Positions 37,283-47,231 of a DNA stretch of 64,000 bases are shown piece after piece (the stretch's first letter is position 1; each line of letters starts with the position of its first letter). The stretch spans positions 310,001 through 374,000 of the forward strand of contig MARA01000009.1 in assembly GCA_001792895.1 (NCBI GenBank). Direction: 5' to 3'. The DNA comes from Lentinus brumalis (taxonomy: Eukaryota > Basidiomycota > Agaricomycetes > Polyporales > Polyporaceae). The notes beneath the pieces were generated by a model. The model made no database searches. It worked only from the letters and a program-made list of their open reading frames with translations, and was not told the origin of the DNA. Both the position numbers and the translations under genes were made by a program.

Positions 37283-39442
37283 ATGACAGTTTCCGCCGCA
37301 TTCCTCATCTATTCGGGCATCATGCCCCTCATCAAGACGTACGTGACTTCCAACCTTTGCTAAGTGAGCAGCTAACCTTTGCGGTCGAACAGGTATGCCG
37401 CTCTCTTGTGCGGCTACGTGCTGGTGCGAATGGACATGTTCCCTCCTGCCGCGTCCCGCGGAGCATCCATCATCAGCATGAACGTTGCGCTTCCGGCGCT
37501 GATATTCGCGAACATCGTCCCTTCCTTCACCCCTTCCAACATATCTGCAATGGGCCCAGTGGTCCTAATTGCGTCAGCATATATGCTCATGGGGTTCGTC
37601 ATGGGTATCATCATCCGAGAAGTGTGCTACGTTCCCCGCAACTTTTGGCAAGGTGTCGTCATCATGACCGGTATGAGCAACTGGGGAAACCTTCGTCAGT
37701 TCAACGTCGCTTTCTACGGCATTTCTTCCTGCAACTGACACCTCTCTATAGCCAATGCGATCGTCATGTCAGTAACGAAGCTACCACCGTTCGACCCTGC
37801 CACTGACCCTGCCCGTGCGTGTTTGGCACGCTTTCCCTTCTCTACTACTCGTGCTAATTCTATGCCACTCAGTCGGGGTCTCCTATGTGTCCATATTCAC
37901 CGTCTGCTATCACGTCGTGTTCTGGATGTGCGGCGCAGCATCCTCGCTTGCGTGGGATTACCTACCCGGTGTCCCTCAAGGTGAAGAAGCGGAGCGTCGT
38001 GTGTCCTGGAAGGAGAAGCCCATTGGTGGTCTCGTCGCGCGTGTGTTGCGTTTGTCTCCCTCGCCGCCTGCACCCCTCCCGTCCGACCGCGCTCTGAAGG
38101 ACGAAGAAGCCTTCTCCACCAAGGACGAGAAAGAATCGGTCGAGACTTCCGAACAGTCGTCCTTCGTCCAGCCTCCCCCAATAGTGGTAGTCGAAGAGGC
38201 TCCGCTAGATGACGGCGACGTGCAGCTCACTCACCGGACGTCGCCTCTGGCGGTGTCCAGCCAGCAGACTAGACGGCTCACAATCCTCATACCACCCTCC
38301 CCTCGCCGCGGCTCTGTCCCACCTACACCAATGCGAATGTCTGTGCCACCTACCCCAAGATTCGCTACTGCTCCTTCATCTCCCCTGCGCAGTGCTTACC
38401 CAATCTCCCCAGTCCGCTCTATCTCCGCAATTACGCCGATTCGCACCATTCACTCCATTCACTCTTTGGAAGACCCAGTCGCTATAGCTGCCCTCCTCGA
38501 GCTCTCTGAGCCTTCGCAGCATCGGAGTCGCCTTGCGAGGTTCTTTGCACCCTTCTCGGCACTGCTTAAGCCGGTCACCGTTTCGCTGGCCATCTCGCTC
38601 CCGATTGCCTTGATCACCCCTCTGAAAGCGCTTTTCGTCGATGCAACCGCTCAGGGCGGACCTAGTTGGCACGGGCCCGATGGTCGCCCTCCACTGGCAT
38701 TCGTCATAGACACAGGTACGCCGCGGACTTTCGGCAGCAGCCTGTTCCTTCATCTTCTCTTCACTACAAGCGAATACACATCCTCACACACTCCGCAGCG
38801 CAGTTCATTGACACGATCGCGGTGCCGCTGACCCTCATCCTCCTGGGGGCCTCGTTTGCCCGCATCCAGCTACCGAACCCTCTCTCTCGACTGCCGATCA
38901 TGGCCATGCTGTCCGTCACGATGGCAAAGACGGTCGTCCTGCCTGTCATCGGCGTGGTCATGGTCGAGGCCATGGTCCGCGGCAGGCTCATACCCGAGGA
39001 CGCCAAGGCGGAGAAGTTCGTCGCTATGCTTCTCAGCGGCACTCCCGCTGCGGTCAAGTGAGTTGGCTTGCTTCTAGGGTTGCTCCGCACGAGCGACAGG
39101 GCCTGAACTTAGGTTCGCTGACATACGACGTGTGACTCCACAGCCAGATGATAGTCTCGTCGCTCTATGCACCGGGCGGCGATGTCGACACGCTCTCGGT
39201 AAGCACCTCACCTGAGACTTCTCTTACCGTGGACCTGAGTTTCTCTGCAGGCATTCCTCCTCGTGCAATGTGAGTAGTGCTCATATTTGACGCAGCATGG
39301 TCCCTGACTTCATTGCTCTACAGATGTTTTCATGTCCATCTCGTCCGCGTGCGTGTCTCGCGTGTTCGCGGGCAATCAGGAGGAGTACTGACGTCATTGC
39401 TCCCGCAGCGCACTGACGGCGATCGCCTTGCTCTTGCTTTAA
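37283..39442 (+). CDS. Auxin-efflux-carrier (AEC) family membrane transporter
   Basis: Nine exons (37283-37338, 37393-37694, 37752-37814, 37873-38715, 38799-39057, 39144-39198, 39251-39269, 39324-39348, 39409-39442) give 551 residues in phase. Helices 1-5 include FLIYSGIMPLIKTYAALLCG, SIISMNVALPALIFANIVPS and MLMGFVMGIIIREV, with the family's NLPNAI motif encoded across the exon 2/3 join. A central hydrophilic loop of about 200 residues is Ser/Pro/Glu-rich, with repeated SVPPTP. Helices 6-10 include VSLAISLPIALITPLKALF, LTLILLGASFARIQLP and VVLPVIGVVMVEAM. The PF03547 family in fungi includes yeast Ecm3; substrates are unproven. The protein ends in a helix directly before the stop. Three 3'-end exons have only 19, 25 and 34 bases. 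Confidence 0.88.
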
Positions 39443-39868
39443 TCCCTCAGAAATTATCGTCGTTCATCTGCACAGCAGGACTGCTGCAGTTCTTATGCGA
39501 CTTTCCGGCATATCGCTTGTGTCTCCGAAGTAGAGGATCCTCCGTCACCTTAAAGTATTCGGACCATCGTATTCTATGCTCCTCACATACTCTATGGAAC
39601 TTTAAACTACCTATGTTTGTTGCTATGGCACCGAATCATATCCGCCAGCGGAGATCACTGCATGTGAAAAGTACCGTTCTGTATGTGTAGCGCTCGTATT
39701 GTTCCCATCGCTTGTTCTTCAGAAGACCCTGGGTCAAATGCCGATGCCATCTCTTCCTCCCTTGACACCATCAGGTCAATCTGCCAAAGGTTAGCCAGCC
39801 CACTGCTCATGTTGGCGATCAGTACACTGAGAGCCGCCAGCACAGGCATAAGTACTGATTGAAGCCAA
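39443..39868. other. Short intergenic region
   Basis: 3' region of the transporter and leader of the following SRPBCC gene; nothing else recognised. Confidence 0.5.
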
Positions 39869-40524
39869 ATGTCTACCAGCTCGTCGCCGCCGCAGTCGAG
39901 CTTGCCCGAGCCATCCTACACCGGCCCATTCACGGCCTACGTGTCTGTTGACATCGATGCCCCGGTAGACAAGGTGTGGGCTGTCCTTGCGGATTTCACG
40001 AAGTACCCCGAATGGTACGTCCCGTTCAAGGCACGCAGATGCACCTTCACAGCGCCGCGACTAATGCTGTCACCTCTAGGAACCCGTTCGTGTAAGGGTC
40101 TCGGCCACTCCCATAAGAGATAGCTTACTTACGACACGAACACAGGAGAAGCCAAGTCATCGTCGACAAGTCCAAGAAGCCGCTCGAGGACCAAACACCC
40201 GCCAAGGGCAAGTACCTGCTCATGCAGACGCACATCCCCCCAACCCTCGACGACTCGGTGTCCACCACCGAGGCGTTTGAGCAGATCACCCACTTCGACG
40301 ACGTCACCCATCGGATGGCGTGGCAGAACCTCCTGCCGTCGTGGTTCCTCAAGGCGGAGCGCTGGCAAGTGCTGAGCACGACGGAGGATGGCAAGACCCG
40401 GTACGAGTCCCGCGAGGTCTTCGGCAGCATCGGAGCGTACTTGATCAAGTGGTTCCTCTCTGCGAAACTCCTGCAGAGCTTCAATGCCATGGGCGAGGCG
40501 TTGAAAGCTCGGTCCGAGCAGTAG
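39869..40524 (+). CDS. SRPBCC/START-like (polyketide cyclase-type) lipid-binding fold protein
   Basis: Three exons (39869-40014, 40080-40091, 40146-40524) give 178 residues. After a Ser/Pro-rich start comes VSVDIDAPVDKVWAVLADFTKYPEW, the classic first strand and helix of SRPBCC proteins. The 12-base middle exon adds NPFV, restoring the family's usual P-x-W-N-P-F motif. Leaving it out keeps frame but deletes the motif. The end, ESREVFGSIGAYLIKWF plus a long helix, closes the hydrophobic cavity. Such proteins bind or modify small hydrophobic molecules; the ligand here is unknown. No signal peptide. The neighbouring transporter is only 426 bases upstream on the same strand; no functional link is shown. 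Confidence 0.85.
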
Positions 40525-40666
40525 CGCTGTCTGCGGTGCTCTCTATGCGACCACTCATATGTTGTATTTCACTCAAACTTCATTGCATTGACATACAATT
40601 GTGCTGGGCGTGAGGTCGTAATGACAAAGGGCGGGCGTGAGTATGTTGAACTATAGACAATCGTCC

Positions 40667-43600
40667 GCGAACATGTTATCTGAGCCGACCACCTCGGACT
40701 CTCCCTTCTCCCAAGAGGTCTTACCTTTTCGGCGCAAGTTAGCTTCCCCAACGAGATGACTCGTGGGTACTAGTCCCGAGGGCCACGAAGAGGCCTGCGC
40801 CACGACCGACCACTTCCAAGTGGTCGACCGCTCCTCGGGGCCGGAGTCTTGAATCGAGGGTCTGTTGCTTGACCTAGTACCCGAAACCGCTTGCTGAGAT
40901 CGGATTCACACTGTTCGTTGCTTCTTCGACCCTGCCTATGCATCGTCGTGACTTTGCATCGACGTTCTTGAGGCATCCTTGATCGGCTACATATCTTCTG
41001 GGCCAGTATTCGTCGTTGCCACACTATTCGTTGCTTCTTCGACCCTGCCAATGCATCGTCGTGACTTCGCATCGACGTTCTTGAGGCATTCTTGATCGGC
41101 TGCATATCTTCTGGGCCAGTATTCGTCGTTGCCAGACTGTTCGTTGCTTCTTCGACCCTGCCAATGCATCGTCGTGACTTTGCATCGACGTTCTTGAGGC
41201 ATTCTTAATTGGCCACATATCTTCTGGGTTGCTTCGTGCGTTGCAGTTCGTGTCTTGAGGCCCTCTCTTCGATACGACGCGGTGGATTGCCATCGACGTC
41301 GAAGTTGCTGAATGGCGCATGCCATAAACTTGCATCTGAAGCCCGTCAGGTCTCGACGAGAGAGATGACCGAAGTACCGACTCACATTTTCTTGAACCCG
41401 ACTATCCGACGCCTTCGGAACCCGCTGAATGATCTTCCCTGTTGCTGCCTCGTCATAGAGATTGTCGCCTATCGTATCATCACTCGGTCATCACGTTGAG
41501 CCTGCATTAGCGTGCAGGGCTTGTAATTCCTTGACGACTTGAGAACTCGTTCGAGGTCTTGAGATACTGTTCGACCAACAGTGACGCCTGAGCATGCATG
41601 GTACTGACACTGCCGCAACAGGGAGAGGCTCACCTGTCTTCGCCGACGTTGTCATTGGTCACAACAGGGTCCTAGGCAGAAGAGTTCAACGGCGAAGGGA
41701 GGTGGCGGATACGCACGGGTGGTTGCGAAGGCTCTGCGTATGTCAGTGAGACACGACATGCGGTGAGGAAGTGGTATAGGTGGAACATACGGGTGGCGCA
41801 GGCGGTGGCGTTGCTCTATGCCATTGTTGAACGACGACGACGAGCCACTAGTCCAGCGAAGTCAACAGAACTAGGCGGATGCAAGAACACACCGAGGGTG
41901 GAAGGCGACTGTTGGCGGCAGCGACGTCGGATGTGGTGGTTGAGGAGGTCGTTGAAGGCAAGTAGTCGGTGTCGAGACGAGGACGACATGAGTGTTCTGT
42001 GGCAGGGTCAGCAAGGCGTCGATGAGCAGTGGCGCACGGTAGTCAGAGTGGGCCGGTGGTGGACGACGGCGAAGGCGGCGAGCTCGAACCACCGAGCTTC
42101 AGCGGCGGGTGGTGGCGTGCAAGGTCTTGCGGCAAGCAGACAATACCGTAGTGTGGCAAGCCTTAAGTCAAGCACAAGAGAGGCCGACAGAGAAGTGGAG
42201 GCGAGGGAAGGTGGTGGTCCATGGGAGGGAGAGGTGAGCGGACGAACGGGTCTTATATAGGCGCAGGGCACGAGGCCCAAGCGCTCGGTGGTTTGGCCAA
42301 CAAAGCGCTTTGTAATTTGAACTCAGCCAAGGACGCGCTTTACCATGCAATCTGTACATCCCTTTGTCTCCAAACTGCGTGCTCTCTTGCCCGAGAGGGT
42401 GTCATGGGTCCTTCGGCCTTCCGTCGAGATGAAGCGATGCGGCGCTGCCAGCGGCGTTGCGGGTCATGCGGCGGGCTTGGTCGCACCTGTCTCGGAGAGC
42501 CTAGGAGGGCAAATGAAGCATCAAATCTCACTTGATCTGATGTCCCTATGGAACTAAGCTGGTTTCAGATGAATACTGCGGCGTCCGAGTGAAGAGATGG
42601 ACGTGACCTGGTTTCGAGTGACGAGTCTTTCGCGCACGGTGGCAAACATATAGCACGCCAACGGGCCACTTCATGCTCGCAGCGGGTATATGTTACTTAC
42701 AAACAGCTATAAGCGCAAATTACGAGGTCCAAATCCTTCGTATAGGTGGTGGCGGTCGCAACACTGGAGGCAACACCTCTCCCGGCGCTAGCTCCGCGAC
42801 GAGTGTGTCTCTGTTTGTTCCTGTGGCTACCACTGGCCAGCTCGCCACCGCCTTGTGCTCCTCATCGCCCCGACCGAGCTCGGCGCTGCGACTTCATACG
42901 TCTCCGTTACTCCGTTTTGCGGGCTTACAATAAGTCTCTGAGAGCAGGTCTTCGCCGTGCCGTTCCCCTAGCAATCGATACCCTGAATCATTGCAACGTG
43001 GCTCCAACGGAGGGTCATTCTACGACTACTCATCAGAAGAGGCACAGCTACTCTAGGGATGGTCATCATACTGATATCTGGGCGGATATCCCTGGGAGCC
43101 TTCTGCATTCTAATCGATCCAGCTGGCCGGCGCTCTTGCCTTCTGAGGAATTCCAGCGTATCGCCATCGCCGCCCAAGGACAAGGACATCATTTCAATCC
43201 ACAGAAGCACGGCAGAACAGCCTCTGGGACTCGCAGAGAGGCGACCCTTTGCGGCGAACTGAGGATGCCTCGGAGCCATCGTGCCGAAAGCTGCCGAACG
43301 CGCCCAGCCTCCCGAGTATAAGTACCCCACCTCCGCCCACCTTTCCCCCAGAACCACGACGTCCTCTCCCCTCAGCTCTCGGGCTCTCTGCCTCTGAGCT
43401 GTACTTGACCTCGCCTCATCGGCGGGAATGGTGCGAGCCGCCCACTGCCCGGGTGTGCTCGAGGGTGATGACGTCCTCTCTGGCCCGTCTGCTCGCGGCG
43501 GGCTGTGGCGGACGCCTCGTCTCGATGCTGTACGTGCCCTTCGTCGCGCGCACTCTCACTGGCACTGACATGACACAGGCCTGCTTCAGACGACGGTGTT

Positions 43601-44458
43601 CCCAACATTGCTAGGTATGTCTCGCCACTGCTCGTACTCTGATCGCCGTGCTGACTGTCGTGTCGCAGTGTCTACCCTCGATCGTCCTCGAGTTCATCTT
43701 GGACGTTGACGGAATCGACCTAGCCGCGACCCGCACGATACTACCACACCACCCCATCGCGCGGGCCGCCCTTAACATTGCTGGACCCGTTGTCAGGTAT
43801 GTGATCTATCCTTCTGTCACATCGCCCTCGCTCATCGCAACGCAGTACGCTATATGCGCCCTGCTCCAGCCGATCCGTCGTCTGTAAGCCCACCTGGTGG
43901 CATCGACGTTCGCGCCGTGTCGTCTCAGGTTGCTCTGGCTCGTCCTCATCAGCCGTTACGCGTGACCATCGCGGAACGCGAGGTAGAGTCGGGGTGCCAA
44001 CGCCTTTCCGGGAGTCACCTGTCGGGGACGGGTGATCGGATTGTGCGGAGTGCACGGCGCATTGCAAGGCTGCGCCTCGCATGGGTGAGTTTATCTCCTC
44101 CCTGAGTTATTGGGACTGGTGCTGACATTCATGATCCAGAGACCGCCGCTCAGACAAGCCCTTCACACCATTGACGTCTACGGTGAGTGTCGCTCCTTTG
44201 CCTCCGGCACTCACTACTATGTAGATAGGTAGCTTCGGTAGGTGAGTGGTGCGAGTCCTTCACATGCGAGTCAGTAGTGTAGCTGTAGGCACATCCATCG
44301 TCGATGGACATGTATCCATTGTGTAGGCAGCAGTATAATTTGAGAGTCTTACCCTAGTCTCACTATGCTCGCTCAGCGCGTCGCGTGCCGTCCCGGTGTG
44401 TCGCCCTCAGTTGAAGATGAAGGTGTCACATTCTCACTTTATGTCCTCCTGAGTTTGA
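40667..44458. repeat. Right copy of the 3.8 kb inverted dispersed repeat
   Basis: Reverse-complement partner of 6345-10171 with scattered substitutions and small indels. On the plus strand it holds, in order, the 113-base array, the promoter-like segment (minus orientation) and, at about 43480-43890, exon-like pieces of a membrane protein with plausible splice sites (YVPFVAR, then VLEFILDVDGIDLAATRT, then YAICALLQPIRRL before a stop). The outer end at 44458 is only about 48 bases from the CACTA element. Confidence 0.85.
40909..41230. repeat. Tandem array, 113-base unit, about 2.8 copies (right copy)
   Basis: CGTTCTTGAGGCAT recurs at 40963, 41076 and 41189, spaced 113 bases, the same unit and copy number as in the left repeat. 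Confidence 0.9.
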
Positions 44459-44506
44459 ACTTTGAAGGGTTCGAACGCTGATGCACGCAGGCCTCGGGCG
44501 GCCCTA

Positions 44507-44525
44507 CACTACGGGAAGTAGATAC
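44507..44525 (+). repeat. Left terminal inverted repeat of the CACTA element
   Basis: CACTACGGGAAGTAGATAC; matches the right end reversed except for one base (G/A at position 15). Confidence 0.9.
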
Positions 44526-44900
44526 CATGATTCCTATTGTACTTTACAATGACTGATCAGTGTGCCGAACAGTTATCATCAGCGTACCATACATTTTCCG
44601 TGAGCGTACCGCACCATGTTGATCATTGTATGGGACACCGACGATGAGTGTTCCTAACACCTCGGTAGGACAGATTCGCGTGTATGGTACAATGATTATA
44701 GGTGTTTTGGACAATTGTTCCCATTGTGTAGAACAGGCTCTTCGAGTGTTCAGGACATGCACTCCAGGTGTTCCCTGCCATGTTCGTAATTGTTCTATAC
44801 AATCGTCGACAGTGTGTCCTGCACGCTTTCGAACTGTTTCGGACACCTCCTACAGGTGTTCCGAACAGCGATCGCGAGTGTTCTAACATCGCATTTCGCA
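44526..44900. repeat. Left subterminal repeats of the CACTA element
   Basis: Degenerate copies of a 10-16 base motif around TGTTC.GAACA, GTGTTCC and TGTATGG.ACA occur about every 25-35 bases in both orientations. Plant CACTA elements have comparable subterminal arrays bound by the TNPA protein. Confidence 0.65.
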
Positions 44901-44930
44901 TCGTACAGCACAGGCACACCAATGCATATA

Positions 44931-47231
44931 AAAGAGAGATGTTTACGAGCAGACTGCGTGATAAATATGTACATGCATCGCAGGAACTCGACGTCCGAGT
45001 ACGAGAGCGCGTACGGTGCCAAAAGTGAGACTTACCAGTGTCGTGCGACCATCCCTAGCCTTCCCTCGCATGTCATGCTCCTCGCAACCTCGCCGCGTGG
45101 CCCATCGTCGGTAGCGCAGGCTCATCTGCGTCATTCTCGGTGGTCGTCCAGGTCTGAATCGCCGTCCTTGACCTGCTGCATCGCCACATCACGCCTGCGC
45201 CCTCTGTGAACATCACCATCAGCATCGCTCGTGTATTCGCGTGAGTCTTACCTGGCTATCAGCGCATTCACGCGCTCCCTCATTTCGTCTGCCCTCTGTC
45301 TCATCAATCCATGTGTCTCGTCCTCTCCTGAGTCCCTCCTGCCCACTCGAGAATCCCCCGCACGCACTCTTGTCTCATGCTCCCTTACACCCTGTCTTAC
45401 CTCGTGGCACACGCACGTCTTCTCCTGTGTGATCTGCTCTCCGATAGCCCACCTTCCCGTGGTCAGTGCAGCTCGAGCACCTGCGCAGCACTCACCTGGA
45501 GGTTCTGTCGCATCATCTTCACCCCTGCACTCACCTTGCGATCGCCAGCCCGACCCTGAGGGTGCTCGTCCAGGAGCAGGTGCTGAGGAGGGCGTGGAAT
45601 GTGTGGACAATGTTTCTGACAGGACGACTGCGGCGGTGCATGAGTGGGGCGCAGGGAACAGGAGAGGCAAAACAGACCTGGTTGAGCTTCTTGTGGAGGG
45701 CCATAGCGTCGCTGTAGTTGCACTTGAGGTTGAAGAATATGTTGATCTACACGCAGGTGGGCCAGAGGTTGCGGGGTGGACGGAGGGCCGAGAAGAGGAA
45801 GAACCATCCTGCGTTGATCAACGAGAGCGACGTCAGCAGGGAGACGACATGCAGGCGAGAGACTCACCTGTGCCACCCTTCGCCGTGTGTTCAGGTGGGG
45901 AGTCTACAGGCGTATGGGAAAGACCATTGTGATGGGGAGGCTGGCGGACATGATGACCGGTAAGAGGAAGAGTCTTCCTACATGAGTCCGAGGAGACGGA
46001 AGGGCGGCAACATCAGCACGCGGGATGATATGCGGGCAGGAGACGTACCAGCGCCAGCCATCGTGTGTTCGCGTGATTACACCGGGCGTGTGCAGACGCG
46101 TCTTCCCCCTACACCTGCCCTGCTCGCTCTCGCTGCCTCAAATCACGCGCTCTTCGTCCATGCCTCCAGTATGTTGGATCTTGCTTGGTGAGCCCGTCCC
46201 TGTGATTAGTTGCTCTGCGCTGGCTGATCGTGTCCCCACTCACCTGCTATGCTCGTCTCAGGCTCTGTCCTCACTGGAGCCTTGGCCTCGCACCCAGTGC
46301 CACTCATATCTGCGCTCTCTTCGCTGAGATGACATGCATGATCGACGCACCTGCGGCCTTGCCAAGGTTCAGTCTCTGGCACCCAGATGCCTCCATGCAC
46401 TTCGTAACGAGTCCACATCTGCACAAACCGGAGTATATGCGCATAGACTTGACTATATGCGCATACAATCACCTGGAAGAGTCGTATAGACCTCCAATTA
46501 GATAGCCCCTGAGTGATGTATGTGAATGCGCACCATACCTATGATGTGAATGATGTCCTCAGCCCTGTGCCGCTGTGTGACCCGCGCGCTATCTTGCTGG
46601 CTGTGTGGTGCTCATACTTGTCGTCGCTAGTCCTTCATCTTCTGCGTTGCGTGCTGCGCCACGCACGTATGCTCGCTCGCTGTGGGTGTTGCTGGTGCAC
46701 GTAGGAAGTGGATGATGGTCGAGAGCCACGAGGAGACAAGCGCGTACTGCCCCAAAGGCGCGCGGCGCGGCGCGGCGGAGGTCAAATATGTGGCTGTGTA
46801 TGGCACCTTGTATTTCGATCGGAGCTTAAACTAGGTGGCTGTCACTCGCCCAGGGCCTCCTACCCTCAGAAAACATACAAGCATGCACCCAGATACATTA
46901 CAGTGTCATTGCAAATTAGGGGGTAATTCGTATAGTAGCTAATGCATGCCATTGAGACAGATGAGCCAGAGATCCATCGTGAACTTGTCCATGATCGACC
47001 GTTGATGCCGCCACCGGCCACATTCAGCGCATAGCAGACAGAAAAGAAACATGCGCAAGATAGTCGTTGAGCAGAACAAGCATACCGAGCCAATGGGCGA
47101 CTGAGCAAGAAACCATAGCCAGCTGAGAGGAGTGTCCGGGGCAACAGTGTAGAGAGATATAGTCGATCTCGAGTCGGAGAGGAAAGGCGAGCCAGCCACC
47201 AGTGAGCATAGAGGGTCAGCGGGCAGCATTG
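44931..47231 (-). other. Possible unrecognised accessory gene(s) inside the CACTA element
   Basis: On the minus strand several short open stretches have plausible splice sites and protein-like composition: INIFFNLKCNYSDAMALHKK near 45700, HLLLDEHPQGRAGDRK near 45540, and a charged helix HGLMRQRADEMRERVNALI near 45260-45310. They could be exons of another accessory gene. I could not build one consistent model and recognise no family. Confidence 0.3.

Noticed and set aside
44465..44485. Possible tRNA B box (GGTTCGAACGC)
   Set aside because: The B-box match is imperfect, there is no A box upstream at the right distance and no cloverleaf can be drawn.
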